Positions 1-13,520 of a DNA stretch of 64,000 nucleotides are shown one piece after another. Source of the stretch: Chaetorhynchus papuensis (taxonomy: Eukaryota; Chordata; Aves; Passeriformes; Rhipiduridae); the NCBI GenBank assembly GCA_013396525.1, contig VWYX01000210.1, positions 238,433 through 302,432 on the forward strand. The letters are read 5' to 3'. Made by a program: the position numbers and the translations under genes. The notes under the pieces are model-generated. The model was not told the origin of the DNA. It made no database searches and saw only the letters and a list, made by a program, of their open reading frames with translations. Each line of letters opens with the position of its first letter. The stretch's first letter is position 1.

Positions 1-505
1 NNNNNNNNNNNNNNNNNNNNNNNNNNNNNNNNNNNNNNNNNNNNNNNNNNNNNNNNNNNNNNNNNNNNNNNNNNNNNNNNNNNNNNNNNNNNNNNNNNNN
101 NNNNNNNNNNNNNNNNNNNNNNNNNNNNNNNNNNNNNNNNNNNNNNNNNNNNNNNNNNNNNNNNNNNNNNNNNNNNNNNNNNNNNNNNNNNNNNNNNNNN
201 NNNNNNNNNNNNNNNNNNNNNNNNNNNNNNNNNNNNNNNNNNNNNNNNNNNNNNNNNNNNNNNNNNNNNNNNNNNNNNNNNNNNNNNNNNNNNNNNNNNN
301 NNNNNNNNNNNNNNNNNNNNNNNNNNNNNNNNNNNNNNNNNNNNNNNNNNNNNNNNNNNNNNNNNNNNNNNNNNNNNNNNNNNNNNNNNNNNNNNNNNNN
401 NNNNNNNNNNNNNNNNNNNNNNNNNNNNNNNNNNNNNNNNNNNNNNNNNNNNNNNNNNNNNNNNNNNNNNNNNNNNNNNNNNNNNNNNNNNNNNNNNNNN
501 NNNNN
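1..505. other. Assembly gap (N run)
   Basis: Unbroken run of N. It hides the upstream part of the LTR whose 3' end begins at 506, so that element's 5' boundary and any target-site duplication cannot be seen. Confidence 0.99.
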
Positions 506-796
506 GGCTGTGACCGGAACTGCACCGAAGGGGAAGGTGCCTGAGAGCAGGGGACAGACTGGTTTGGGGGGTTCTGGGGGGGGTTGTTTGTTTGTTTGTT
601 GTTTCTTCCATTGTTGCTGTTTGTGTGCCTTGTTATACACATAAATACTAGTAAAGAACTGTTATTCCTTTTCCCATGTCCTTGCCTGAAAGCCAATTTC
701 AAAGGCATAATAATTCAGAGGGAAGGGGGTCATATTCTCCATCCCAAGGGAGGTTCCCTCCTTCCTTGGCAGACACCTGTCTTTCAAACCAAGACA
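506..796 (+). mobile_element. 3' part of a solo endogenous retrovirus LTR
   Basis: Recognised as the 3' portion of an LTR family common in bird genomes (ERVL-type by my recollection). Visible parts are a G-rich then (GTTT)n stretch near 560-600, a polyadenylation-like region around 630-660 (ACATAAATAC, then ACTAGTAAAGAACTG), and a U5-like segment ending AACCAAGACA at 796. No primer-binding-site-like sequence follows, so it appears to be a solo LTR with host DNA downstream. The 5' part lies in the preceding gap. The family name is from memory and was not searched. Confidence 0.7.
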
Positions 797-3700
797 GAGA
801 ACTAGAGTGAAGGCAAGTGATTTTTCTGAATATTCTGCATAGAATACCTCGGTTGGGATCAGCTAAGGGATGACTTGTCCACAAAATTATCTTTTTGTGA
901 CTCATATGTAGAGTGAAAACCACAGAATATTTTCTTATAGATAACTGAATACTCAAATTTTCTTCATTTTTTTTAAGTTGATTTTTTTGTTTGTTTTCAG
1001 GTATTGAACCCTTGTCTATGTTAAATTTTAAACTAATAACTTGAGACCTATTTTTCATGAATGAATCTGCCAGAATAATTGTCTGTGTTGGACTGAACTC
1101 ATGAAGCATTAATGAGTTCTTAATGGAAACAAAAGGCATTTTATGAGAAATTATGATTTATTAAAATACTTGGCAATTATGGTTACCAAACAATGAATAA
1201 AGTAGACCTACTGGTAATCTTAAGCACCATCAGATAGATGAAAACAAAGGACAACACACTGGACAAAATTCAAAAGCACAAAGTTATACTGATTTTATTG
1301 AGACATCATCAGAGTACGTCTGTCTACATAACTCTACACCTCTTATTTCTAAAACACAGAAACCTTAATGCCTCACTGCTATGTACTTACTCCTAGGTAA
1401 GAAAATCCACTTTTTTGGCAGGGGTCATTGCTAAAATCCAAACACTTAAAAATATCCATACACTTAGCAAATAGCCTCCTAGATGATTAAAAACGATAAG
1501 TCTTTTCAATTGCAGCACTGCTGAATGGGGGCATTTGAAGAATATCTCATTTACTCAACACGAACAATGCAAAGTAACTATAACACAGGCCATAAAGAAC
1601 ATGTGAGATTCATGGAATACAAGATTTAAACCCATGCAGGCTGCAGAGTAAGTGGGGGTCTCTGATTTCATATACAAATGCATTAAACCCCGAAGAAAAA
1701 GGAAATCTAAACTTCCCCTTTTTTTGTGGATATATTTCCAAGAAAGGGGGTAGCTACAAATCCATTTTGTGCAGTGCTCTGTCCTATTCCTTTGCATTAG
1801 CTTTCAATAGGTTGCTCAAGAGAATCTACCTGGGGGAATATTTTGGGATCCAGGTCAGGCCTGGTAGGTGTCAACTTACCCTGCACTGAACTGTCCTCCT
1901 ACAAGATTTAAAATGTCAAGTCTGGTTGGCTGGGACATTTAAGTACAAGTATTCCCAGGGTGAAAAGGCAGCTGACAGGGAGCATTTTAGCACCAGAAAA
2001 CTCACTTTAGATGTCTAAGTTCTCCAAAGCATAAGTACATTTTAAACCTCCACAACCCTATGTAATGAGATACAAGAAAATGAGGTACTTATCTAGTCTG
2101 CTGCTGCTGTTATTAGCTTTCTGACTAGAGGCTATTCCCAGAAGCAGGATCCTGCTCAACTCAGGTACTCTACAAACAAGGATGAAGATTCTGGACTAAA
2201 TAAACTAATAGATGGGTGCTCTACTTGCAACCAGTACTGTATGAGCAGACCATCACTACTGCAGACATTCCCCTTCTACAACGTCAAATTTCACTCATAT
2301 TGGAAGAAACATTCCATCTCTCTCCTTGCAAATTTAGGGATATGTGTGAAAACTTTCGAAATAATTGCTATAATTTTGCAATTTGCTGTAGAATAAGGCT
2401 GCTGGGGTTTTTTTCAGAAATCAAAATGTGTGAATTTCTCTTGCAACTCTATTGCAAGCTTTTGTGAAAGCCCTGTTCTGTCACTGTTGACTGTTTATTC
2501 GTACTGAGGTGTGTCATCACCTTCCCCTCTCCTTGCAGAGGGGAGTAGTATGAGAAAGTTTTGTGAGCCACAGTGTTTTTCTATTCTCTGCATAAATTCC
2601 TAAAAACAATACTGTCTAGAAGCAATTCACCCGAAGATATCTCAAACCAACCCTTTACTGTTCAAATAACAGGAAGTTAGTATAAAAGCTAATTAAAGTA
2701 AGTGGCACAACCCTAAAATTATAGGATTTAGCCAGTGGTGAAGTAATATATTTTTTGATAAAAGAATAATTTGGCATAAACCATGCAAAAATATTTCCAC
2801 TTACAAATAAGTTAGGAAGAAAAAGAACTCAGAACAAAGTGCTGGCACTGTGAATATCAGTGTAGCTTAATATTCCCATGCTCAAGGACTTGCCAGTAAC
2901 AAGTCCATTAAGTTCTGGGTTGCTTTCTCTTGTTACATCTCAAAGCTATCAGGGTGGGAAAAATACTAAAGTCTTTGGCTAAATAGCAATGTCTCATACA
3001 ATAGGAAAAGAAAAATTACCAGGCTACAATGCTGAGAAAGGATTTATAATTTAGAATACATTGTTTCAGTAGGTAAAACTGATTATATTTAATGCTGGAA
3101 GTTATAGTGGTTACTTATCAGGCCCAGGCATTGACATTCCTCAGTCAATGAATTTACTTAAAAGAGAAACACAAACATCAAGATCTGGATTACTTTTTTT
3201 AAGGAGGACTTCCTGTTTCTACATTGTGTCATTCAGTACTACATAAGAGATAGAGATCCTTATTATTTTCTGCTCATGAACTCTCTTTATAATCAAGCTG
3301 TTACTAATATATTAAAAGATTGTACTAACGTATACATTAATTTCTCAGTCTTCCATCAGAACTTGCTTCACAGCCCACAGATGTATTACTATAGAAACTT
3401 ACAGAATGCGACATCACCAGTATCAATCTAATAATACCACTGAAATCTATCACCATGAGCTTTAAAGGTCATTTTCAAAGTTAACAGCCTAAAGTGGAGC
3501 TACAAACTGTTAATGCTATCCAGTGAGTTGTTAATTGTTAGAAATCTAAGCATTTTAATGCTATGACATATAAAGATGCAGTCTGCTGCCTGAGTCTGAT
3601 CCATGTAATTGAAAATACTGCTGAAACAGCTATATGTATTCATTTGGGCCTGAAGTTATATAGCTGGTTTCACCTAGATCATACGCTACTGTTTTAGGGT

Positions 3701-6700
3701 AAAGGTAATTTCCTGCCATTTTGCAAAGAAAAAAAGAAATATGACTTTTTGTCACGATAAAGAGAATATAAAAGGATCGGAGCAGATGCAGGCTTAGATT
3801 CTTTTGCCCGACAAAATTATTTTTAAAAAATGTAGTCGTGTGCTTCTGTTAAATATTAACAAAGATGTTTTAGACTATCCTCTGCCACATCTCAATTCTT
3901 ATCTACTCTAGAGACAAATTGACATTTTTTTAGTTTGGGTTTGTTTTTGTTTTTTGTATTATAACAGTGACTCTTTTGTCTGCAGATTTCTACCAATTCA
4001 AGCTACACTTATGGACTAAAAAGTCATAAAAAGAGGTGTATAGGCTGCAAGAGTTCTTTTCTTCTGAAGGAACAATGTTAATAACAGTGAAAGTTTCAGT
4101 ATTCGTAAGACTCTCTTCTCTCTTCTGAATTCACACTCCCTCACCATATGAAACCCTGGACAGAGTCATCATAACTGATCACTGAGTACTAAATGAGGCA
4201 AATCCTGGCAAAGCTCATATGGCTAAGGAGATCATCTGGACCTCAAACAGCTGGTGAATCAAGCAAGTGTGTCTGGGATAACCCACTCTGGCAAAGGCTG
4301 CCTGCATGGGGCAGGCCTGCCTCCTGCAGCCAGGAGCTCTGGCACCAGCTCCCAAGATCTGCAGGGAGCTTGCACGAATGAGCTTTCCCTTGCCCCATGA
4401 ATTTCATCCTGCCTCTCCTAGCAAATGATGTTTTCAGAGTTATTCAAGAGTACAAAGGAATCAGACTGAAAAATGGACAACAAGTACTTTATGAAAAAAC
4501 AAATTACACACACCTTTAAAGTTCTGCAAGTATACATATCTCACTATTTTAAATAGCGGAAAAGCCATCCTTTTTCCCCTCTGTGTTTTGTGAATCAGTC
4601 TACATGTTACTTGTCCTGTGATCCTCTTTCAGATTGCTTCCTATTATTTTCTGACATAATTTTTCTGGAAGAGAGAAACAGAAGACAGGGGTTTTTTCAG
4701 TATGACATCAGTAAGTTTGATGGTCATTTAGTGTCTTGAGTTAAGAAAGGATTGCTATGTGTTTTTCTCCTTAAAAATTTGTCAATGTCCATGAATTACA
4801 GTATGGAAGCAAAAGGCTAAAACACTGGCTGTTTCATACATAGGAAAATTTTCAGGATACTGCAGTCATTTGCTTTGGGTGGAACATACAAAGTAAAGCA
4901 GCATGCCATTCTAGTGCATCTGTGGAAGATAGGGTACAATTTTTTTTTCCTTAGCACCTTCAAAACAATTAGGTCTCAATGAAGTATTTAGTCTCCACTG
5001 GAGCATGCACCATGTGTACTTTTCTGAGGAGCATAACTATAATGTATGACCTGTGAATTAGTTTCATTATACTCCCATGGAGAAAGATATTTGTGAAAGG
5101 ACATAAACAGCAAACTACTCCAGACACTTCAAAATTTTAGATGACAAATTTCACATTATCCTCAATCTCCTAATGCTATGTAACAGCTAAGGAGTGGCTT
5201 TTGTTCTTGTACATATGACACAGGTCTTTTTATATCCAATACAATCTGGGAAAATGGGATTGTGAGATAAACTGTAAGAATGGTTAGAAGAAAATCACAC
5301 ATAATAATATTTGCTCATTTGATGTGGCAGCTTACTAAACTTCATACAATAGAATTGTTAGAATAATTGTGGGGTAGAGAGAGTATCAGAGTTTTTGCTA
5401 TTTCTTTGACAGTTTGCTTTTAAGGTTTTTAAATAACACTGATTGATATTCTGATATATAAATGCCAACTTTTCAGCAAGAAACTTTCCTCCATTTTACA
5501 TTCCACAAATCTTCCCTGTTTCTCCACTTAGGACCAACCAAAATCTATGATCTCTTTCAGACCCTGTGAGCTGGTGTTCAGCAGTAGCTGTGTTGATGTC
5601 CCTAGTTTCCCTCAGACACTGGACAAGAGTAAGTAATATCAGCTGCAAAAAACTTAACCTAGCCAAGGCTGTGGTTTAATTTATAAGCACAACTCTAAAA
5701 GCACAGTTGCAACTCTGTGGTCTATTTACACCAACAACACTGTTGTAATAGCACTTATTTCTTTCTAGATCATAGAGAAGCATATGAAACATGGGAATTG
5801 TAGTAGGGTATGATGTAGTCGCAGGATAACTTTATTTATTGTCATTTGGATCCGCCTCTTGGAAAAAGAAAGGATAGTTTTACATAAAGGAACGTGTTTC
5901 CCCTCATCATGGTGAAACTGATCCCAAACATCTACACTGCTGTTAAGAGAGTGACTCCAGCTGGAGTACTTTAGAGAGCTTGCTGATGCTTTGATAAGAT
6001 TAACATTCACTTTTTAAACATAGCTTGAGAAAATCTTCCACCTTACCTCCTTCCTTCAGTGCTTCCAGGACTGTTTTCCTTTTCTAAAGCATTTACTCAA
6101 AACATGAAGTGAAAGCAGCTGTGATTAGTGGATGAAGTAAAATCACAAATTACTTATTAGAGGCCAAAACCAAGAAACCTGGCAATGAATCCTTTTATTT
6201 ATGCATCAGCCCCACAAATTTATTCTCACTGAAAGAACCACATCTGTGTTGTTGTTTTTTCCTTGGAAATGGAAGTTTTCACAGAATTACTGCTTATTTC
6301 ATCTTTCAAAATGTAATATGACCTGAACCATGGTTTCTTTCCCTTCTCCTTAGTGTAACTGGTCCAGACATTATTTTACTGAATGTCTCAGATTAAACAT
6401 TCTCTGTCAATTACAGATGATAGAGATCTGCTAAGATAATGAGTCCTACTACAATGCCTGCTTTAATTGCTACATTATAATCTCCAGACTTGAAAAACTC
6501 CAGAGACCTCTAATAATAAAACGCCTTTCAGCTGTGCAGGTGTGGAATTCATTACAAGTTGTTACCCTCCCCCTCGCCCCTCCTCCCCTCACCTCTCTTA
6601 CACACTCTCTTTCCTCTCTCTTTTTAAAGTGGGAGAAGTCCTAAATGCCTTGGAAGTGTGCCAGCGCCTCAGGGTTTTGCAGTAAGTTGAAATATCATTT

Positions 6701-7176
6701 AAAGTTTAAGCACAATGCTCTGCAGAACAGAGGAGAAAGCAGGAAAGCATGACCAGAAGGTCTGTTCAAAGAGCAACAACAACATGGTGACATTTCTGTA
6801 AATGTACTACTGCCACTTTCTTTAGGGGGCAAAAATAGTATCAGAATGATTTTCAGCATCTCTCTGTAAGGACAACTGTCTGAAGGACAGGAGCAGTTGA
6901 GATCTGGATATTTTTTCTTTCTTTCTTTTTTTTTTCTTAGCAAACCAGAACATGCTGGACCAGAAAACATTCATTTGAATACAGTTTTTTCCCTGAAAGA
7001 CAAACCTTTTGTAACAGTTTAGAGCTGGTGACTGAGTCAGTTATTCCAGTAATTAACTCTTCATTCTTGATTCAAAAAGTTTATTGCTATAAGATTTTCA
7101 GAGTCTATGTAGAAAACCTGAAACAACGTAGAGTTATCTTATGCAGAGTCTCAGTTTATGCTGAGATCATGTTTAT
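797..7176. other. Unique-looking sequence, no gene seen
   Basis: About 6.4 kb of AT-rich sequence. No open reading frame here resembles a known protein and no repeat family was recognised. A GC-richer patch with small inverted repeats lies at 4240-4380, a short hairpin (CCCCTCT/AGAGGGG) near 2524-2545, and a pyrimidine-rich tract at 6562-6625. Confidence 0.6.
6562..6625. repeat. Polypyrimidine-rich (C/T) tract
   Basis: About 64 bp made almost only of C and T on the + strand, with a few A and one G: a C-rich half followed by a (CT)n-rich half. Such mirror-prone homopyrimidine tracts can form triplex-type structures, but no function is shown here. Confidence 0.6.
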
Positions 7177-7322
7177 AGATTCATAGTATCTTTCATTGGA
7201 AAAGATTTCTGAGGTTATCAAATCCAGCCCTTAACCCAGCCCTATCATGTTCACCACTAAACCATGTCATCAAGTGGAACATCTACCAGCCTTTTAGATA
7301 CTTCCAAGAACGGTGATTCGTG
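7177..7322 (-). mobile_element. CR1 LINE 3'-UTR fragment
   Basis: Read on the + strand it starts with the inverted CR1 tail (AGATTCATAGTATC) and runs through the CR1 3'-UTR landmarks for pairs such as AAATCCAGCCC, CACCACTAAACCATGTC and CATCTACCAGCCTTTTAGATAC. It lines up well with the same part of the CR1 at 57545-58040, so both probably belong to related subfamilies. No coding part remains. Boundaries are good to about 10 bp at the tail and about 20 bp at the truncated side. Confidence 0.75.
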
Positions 7323-9264
7323 CAGATGTGAAGGGGGCCATGAAAGGGAAGGGATTCAAACATACCTTTTCTCAGTTTTAGCTGAAAAGGCCATTATAGC
7401 TGATCTAAATTACACTGACAGCAGCAATCAGGTAGGACATCTCAAATCTACCCTTAACTGACCCTTTCCATGCATGCCTCCCCGGCTCTATGCCAACTTG
7501 AGAAGTCATTTAGAGCGGGACACTCTTCAGTCATCCTCTGGAGATAATTTTCTGGATGGTAATATAGGGAAAAGCATAGAGGGCCAAAACCAGAAGCTTA
7601 GGTTTTATTTAGAATCAACACTGTAGTAGTTATTTCATAGAATCATGCCGTAGAACAAAAGAGGAGAATGGAAGATGTCAGCTAAAGAAAGACACATTAC
7701 ATGACCCTGATGATGGAGATGCTCCTCTGTGACTGCAAAACTTATGCATGACATCAGACATAGGCCTAATTTTCATCTGCTTCTGTGGCCTCTGTTAAAA
7801 ACTAGTCCTGCATTGCAGCGAGCCACATCTGTAAAATGACTGGGGACTTGAGTTATGCTACTCTTAGGAAGTAGTTCAGCTTCACTGTTTGCTTTGTGCT
7901 TGTTTTTGTTAGTTGTTTTTTTAAATTGATTTTTTAATAAAGAGTAATTTTATTGAGAAAAATCTCTTGAGGCTGCATATAGAATTTACATGAAACCATG
8001 GTGAAACAGACAGGTCAAAGAATCAGGTGAAGTCATACTAAATTTTAGGTAACCCAATAACCTTTGTAATTTGGCTTAATAATGCAAACAGGAAAAATAA
8101 TAGCAAGTATGAAAACACTCATCACTTATGCACTAGTGAAAGGAAACACTGCTGAATGGCCTATTAAGATGATGGTTTGCTTGGTTTAATACTAGGTGCT
8201 ACAAGGTGGGGCTTCCTTATTAAAGACTTCTCAGAGTCCCACTTTCTATAGCATGTAACCAGTGCCAACTCATTAACCTCTTCCCAGGTAAAACTGTGAG
8301 TGGAGATTTTCTTAGGCACTTCAGGATTTGGCCAGACCTCAAAGTTGAACCTGACAGAATAATTCAGTCAACCTATCTGTTGAAATTAAAACAAGGTCTT
8401 TTTTGAAAATCTGTCTCTGGCACTTTGAAAACGGTAAAGATTACATTCCAAATGGCCCAGAATAGAAGACAAAAAAAAAAAAAAAAGTCTAACTTCAAAG
8501 AGCTAAGTCAGTGCCAATGAAAGATGCGTTGATTTGTGACAACGTCCTTATTTATCAGACCTTGATCCAGTACCTACCTAGAACATTGAGTTCAGGACCT
8601 GCATTTTATCCCCCAATTTTTGGATCGTGCCAGATGTTACTTAATTTTGAGCAACAGACTTTCCAATTATTTGCCAAAGATAGGACAACTGGAAGTCTGG
8701 GAGAAACAGAATTTGATAGGGTCCTTCACATGGGTATTTGAACTTTTCTGGATTGATGTTCTAATCTGAGAACAAGCAACTGAGCACAGCAGCAAGCCAA
8801 AATCTGCATCTGGCTGGTAACCATCAGACAGACCAGTAGTCTGGTTTATCACACGTGTTATATTCAGGTGACTTACAGATGACAACTGTCCCTACAGGAA
8901 CTAACTTTCATAGTCTTGTATCCTGATCTGTTAGTGGCACGACCGTAGAGTACCTGCACATATCTGGAAATAATGGGAAATTTAGAGGACCTGTTAGAAG
9001 TTTTGTAAAGAAAAATCTAGATTTTCACACATGACTGACCATTGAGTTCAGACACTCAAGTGCAAATTTGGATTAAACTATCCCTGTTGAATCAGTCACA
9101 GAGCAAGGCAGCTGAATTAGGCTTTACTTCAGACACAGTTTTTATCTATGTTGTGATCCCTGCAATACCATGTGGTAGACACTCCCAAGGAGTATTTCCC
9201 ACACTCAGGGTGGGAAAAGTCACTGAATACAACTCCTTAGAAACATACTGGTATGGTTCAGTAT
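7323..9264. other. Unique-looking sequence, no gene seen
   Basis: About 1.9 kb without a recognisable gene or repeat, apart from a 16-bp A run at 8471-8486. That run has no retrosequence next to it that I can identify. Confidence 0.55.
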
Positions 9265-10413
9265 CAAAGGACTTCAGTAAAACCTTTGACACTGCACTCC
9301 CATATCACTCTACTGGAAAAGCTGGCAGGCCACAACTTGGGCAGGTGCGCTCTTGGCCATTGGGTTAAAAACCCTCTGGATGGCTGGGCCCAGAGAATGG
9401 TGGTGAATGGTGCCATATCCAGCTGTTAGCAGGTCACCAGTGAGGTTCCCCAGGGCTCACTATTGAGGCTAGTTCTGTTTTATATCTTTTCATGTTCTGG
9501 ATGAGGGGATCAAGTGGCCCTTCAGTCACTTTGCAGATAACACTAAGTTGGGTGGGAGTGTTGATCTGCTGGAGGACAGGAAGGCCCTGCAGAGGAATCT
9601 GGACAGGCTGGATCAATGGTTCAAGGCCAGTGGCCTGAGGTTCAACAAGGCCATGGGCTGAGTCCTGCCCTTGGGTCACAACAACCTCACACAGTGCTAC
9701 AGGCTTGGGCAGAGTGTCTGGAAAGCTGCCTGGTGAAAAAGGACCTGGGGGTGTTGGTCAACAGCAGCTGAACATGAGCCAGCATGTGCACAGGTGGCCA
9801 AGAAGGCCAAGGGCACCTGGCCTGGATCAGCAATAGTGGGGCAGCAGGAGCAGGGCAGTGACCGTCCCCCTGTGCTGGGCACCGGTGAGGCCACACCTCA
9901 AATCCTGTGTCCAGTTCTGGGCCCCTCACTACAACAAAGACATTGAGATGCTGGAGCATGTCCAGAGAAGAGCAACCAAGCTGGTGAAGGATCTGGAGCA
10001 CAAGTCTGATGAGGAGATGCTGAGGGAGCTGTGGGTGTTTATTCTGGAGAAAAGGAGGCTCAGGGGGAACATCACCTCTCTTTACAACTTTCTGAAAGGC
10101 AGTTGTAGCCAGGTGGGGTCAGCATCTTCTCCCAGGTGACAAGTAAAAAAAGGGGAAGATATAGATTTAATCTATGCCAGGGGAGGTTCAGGTTAGACAT
10201 CAGGAACAATTTTCTCACTGAAAGGGTTGCTAAGCTTTGGAATGGACTGCCTAGGGAGGCTGTGGAACCACCATCCCTGGCGGTGTCCAAGAGACAACTG
10301 GATGTGGCACTTAGTGCCATGATCTAGTTGACAAGATGGTGATCAGTCAAAGGCTGGACTCAATGATCTTGGAGGTGTTTACCAACCAAAATGTTTCTGT
10401 GATACTGTGATTC
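9265..10413 (+). mobile_element. 5'-truncated CR1 LINE: dead RT fragment plus 3' UTR
   Basis: CR1 is a non-LTR retrotransposon that encodes an endonuclease/reverse transcriptase. This copy begins inside the RT domain: 9270-9296 reads DFSKTFDTA, matching the conserved D-F-S-K-A-F-D motif. The catalytic-site region at 9530-9541 reads F-A-D-N, where the family has F-A-D-D, so the second aspartate is lost. The C-terminal part is open from about 9858 to 10137 (APVRPHLKSCVQFWAPHYN, then RRATKLVKDLEH and LEKRRLRG). Frames shift and stops occur upstream, so it is non-functional. It ends with the typical CR1 terminal repeat (CTGTGATACTGTGATTCT). 5' truncation is usual for CR1, from incomplete reverse transcription. 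Confidence 0.92.
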
Positions 10414-13400
10414 TTGTGCAGAATATTGAGGGGAGTGGTTAAGATGCCAGTTGCCTCCATTACAGCCAAGATTTTCTGTGTCCTTCAAAAGCCATCACTT
10501 TTGTTTGACAGGAGAAACATAAAAAAATATATTTTCCCTCATTTGAATTATTTGGTGAATGTATTATCACAGCCCAAACTCTAGGTGACTTTCTGTGTTT
10601 CGTAAGTTATAAGTTTTCAGAGTAATACACAAGCAATTTTAGAAGCCAGAGCCTATTAAAATTAAAAAGGATATATGAAAGGTGAAAAACAAGAACACTG
10701 CCAAACAAGTGGCTAATATTAATTTCATTCTCTGCCTAGTGTTTGTTTCTTTTGTATTTTTAACAGTGTACATTTAAAGGATGTGTTTAGATGGTGTGCA
10801 GGATTTGAAAGAGGGTCCTTTTTCAGACTAAGAAAGCTTCTTTTCAAGAAAAAAGCAATGTAGGTCACTACTGATTAATAGTAAGTGGATAGGTTGAGGA
10901 TATTTGCCTCATTGAAAGGACAAAGACTTGTCTACTTTACAAATTTATCAGTACATTTAGCTCTAATAGGGCATCTTCTCACTGTTTAGAGAAAAGGCAT
11001 GTAATTAGATGAACAGGTCAACCGATCTACTTTCTCCAGATGGCATTTCCCCCTGGACTTGTAACATATTTGTTAGGGGAAAAAACTCCCTCTCCATCTC
11101 TATGTTTTATAGATATATAGGTGATTTTGATTTCCAACAAAATCATCAGTCTACCATGAGCTATAACTACAAACAAGAATTCAGTGCTAGTGACTTCAGG
11201 TGGTAGAGTCCATTGACAACCTCATGCATTCCTCAGTTTGTGAATACAGTCTTGGCAACAGTTGTTGCTTTCCCATAAAGTTGTTAGATTAACAGCCTTG
11301 AAGATTTACTCCTGTTTTTTTCAAGAACATTCACCATGCAGTTGTTCATTACCTGTAAAATTTACTTTAGTATAGTATTTGCTCAGCATCATACACCATG
11401 CAGCTCCAAGTCTGGTATCAGTGAAAAGGAAAGAAGGGAGGCCAAAAAAGTGAGTTTTGTGTGACTTAATATTGTTCCTTCAATAGGAGTTTTTCCAGAA
11501 GGGGGACAGGCAAATACAGGAGGAGGGAGAAAAAGGAAGAGATGGGGACTAAAGCAGAGACTTGTGTGTACAGACCTCAAGCAATATGGTAAAAATATAA
11601 GATTTTGTCTTGATCAAAACATAGAGAGCTAATTTGTTCTATAGTGATTTTTAACTGTCAGTTCAGAAAAACAGCTGTGATTTCAACAGTGCTTCCTCCA
11701 AACCAGCTGAGGTACACACGTATAGTACCAGCAGAAGGAAAGAAATCCTAGGAGTCAGATCATTCAGGCTTTCTGTGTCCATTCTTGTTCCTTCATTTTT
11801 TGTTTCTCATAAACTCACACAAAGTCAGTTAATGGACCCGAGTTACAGCTACTAGTGAAACTAGTGGCTTGTTCACACTAACTTGGGGTTTTTGAATGTC
11901 AAAACTTTTTGAGGTGCACGCAGATGACATTGTTTCCTGCTTAGTTCAAACTGTAGTGAGTTGTGTGAGTAGAAATGAATGAACAGAAGATCTGACTTTT
12001 GATTGTGGATGCTTGTTCAAGGAACTAGTAAATATGCTTATAACCAGGCCTACTGAGCTAAAGGAGTGACAGTGTAATCATCTCATTTTGAACTCCCGCT
12101 TTTATTTATTTAGTAGCAGTAAACAAATCAATCGGTAATGTCTTGTCATGCCGAGACATCCCTCCTTCTGCATTAGCATCTTTAGCTCTGAGAATAGGAT
12201 CATTAGTTCATTGAGAAAATAAAATTGGCAGAAAGAGAAATAAAATTGTATCGTATATCTTTGAACAATGTTATTCATTTCTCTGTAAGGAGGAACAGTT
12301 ATAAAAGCAGGCGATGCTTGTACTCAATAATATAATTTTTAACAAAAACTGCAATGCACAGTATAACAGAATGATAACATTGCTATGTAGTACATAGGAT
12401 ACCAGGCATTAAAAGCTGTTGATAAACTAGAATTCTTTTTTACAGATACTTTTTCTGTAATTTAGTGGCATAGATGCTGCACATCTTCCTATCACTTGAG
12501 TACAGCATCCTCAGCACTGCTTAGCTGCACATTTTCTTTAAGAATATTCCGTAGACTTACTCTGGCTCCTGATATGTGCTCAGAGTTCTTTGGAGAAAGG
12601 ACTGAACCAGTCATCAAGGAAACTTGATGAGCATACACTCTGCTCCATCATCAGGCTCCTCTTTTGAAAATATACCAGAGGTAGTCCAGGCTTATTTTTT
12701 TGAATCAGGTGTCTCACTGCAGCAGAAGTCCCACGGCCCTTCCTTGGGCAGAGTTCTTAAATATCAGGTCCAAGGCTAAAACAACATACCTCTGTCTCAC
12801 TTCTTTGCTTCCTATTGTCAAAATATGTCTTCTGAGGAAACTTTACTGAACTCTAAACACTGATTTTTCATCCTGGAGCCATATATGGTCTCTTAGGTAT
12901 AACATGTCTCCATTACTATCCAGGCAATTGAAACCATAACTACAGGGTGTTCTCAATTTCAGAGGTCTTCTTCTTATTTCCACATTTTGTTTCTCATTAA
13001 CAACTACAAGTAGTTCGTTCAAGTTAAACTCTGCATTGCTTGATACTTCCTAGTAAGGTGCTATGTAGGTCAAAAAGATTAAATAGGTTCCTGGGGAACA
13101 TTAAGAGCTGGCCAAAGAGCAGTTTGAGTTCTAATTTTAGAGCAGGCACTGGACAGAAATATACTTACAGTAATAAAGAGGCTTTTAAAAAGCATCCTTG
13201 GTCAGTAGAATAAGGCAGAGTAGAGATGAGCCTAAGCATATCTCCTTTTTGATCTTGTTTATAATCTTGAAAACAAGATAGAGTAATCTATTACAGGCCT
13301 GGGATGGGGCAAATGTATGATAATACAACACAGGATGATGTTAAGGAGACCAAACACATCATAGCATATCATGCTGGATTTTAACTTTATTCCTTCAAAC

Positions 13401-13515
13401 AAAAATCTAACCTGCTCTAAATGAGTTGGAGATAGGTTTTGGTTTCTAATATGAAAAAAAAGTTAATTTTGGGCATATGACTACAGAAAAGGGAAAGGAA
13501 ATTCTTATTCTGAAT

Positions 13516-13520
13516 NNNNN
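13516..13520. other. Short assembly gap (5 N)
   Basis: Five N between TTCTGAAT and GAATTAAA. A gap this small usually marks a scaffolding join of unknown true length. Confidence 0.98.

Noticed and set aside
7625..7670. CR1-like tail words (CATAGAATCATG) near 7636
   Set aside because: Only about 12 bp match and no further CR1 landmarks follow.
8471..8486. A16 run as the tail of a processed pseudogene
   Set aside because: No recognisable retrosequence, target duplication or polyadenylation signal lies before it. Similar A or T runs occur at 18548, 48840 and 63702.
9434..10327. Additional open frames on both strands in 9.4-10.3 kb
   Set aside because: They are shadows of the CR1 coding remnant or its antisense.
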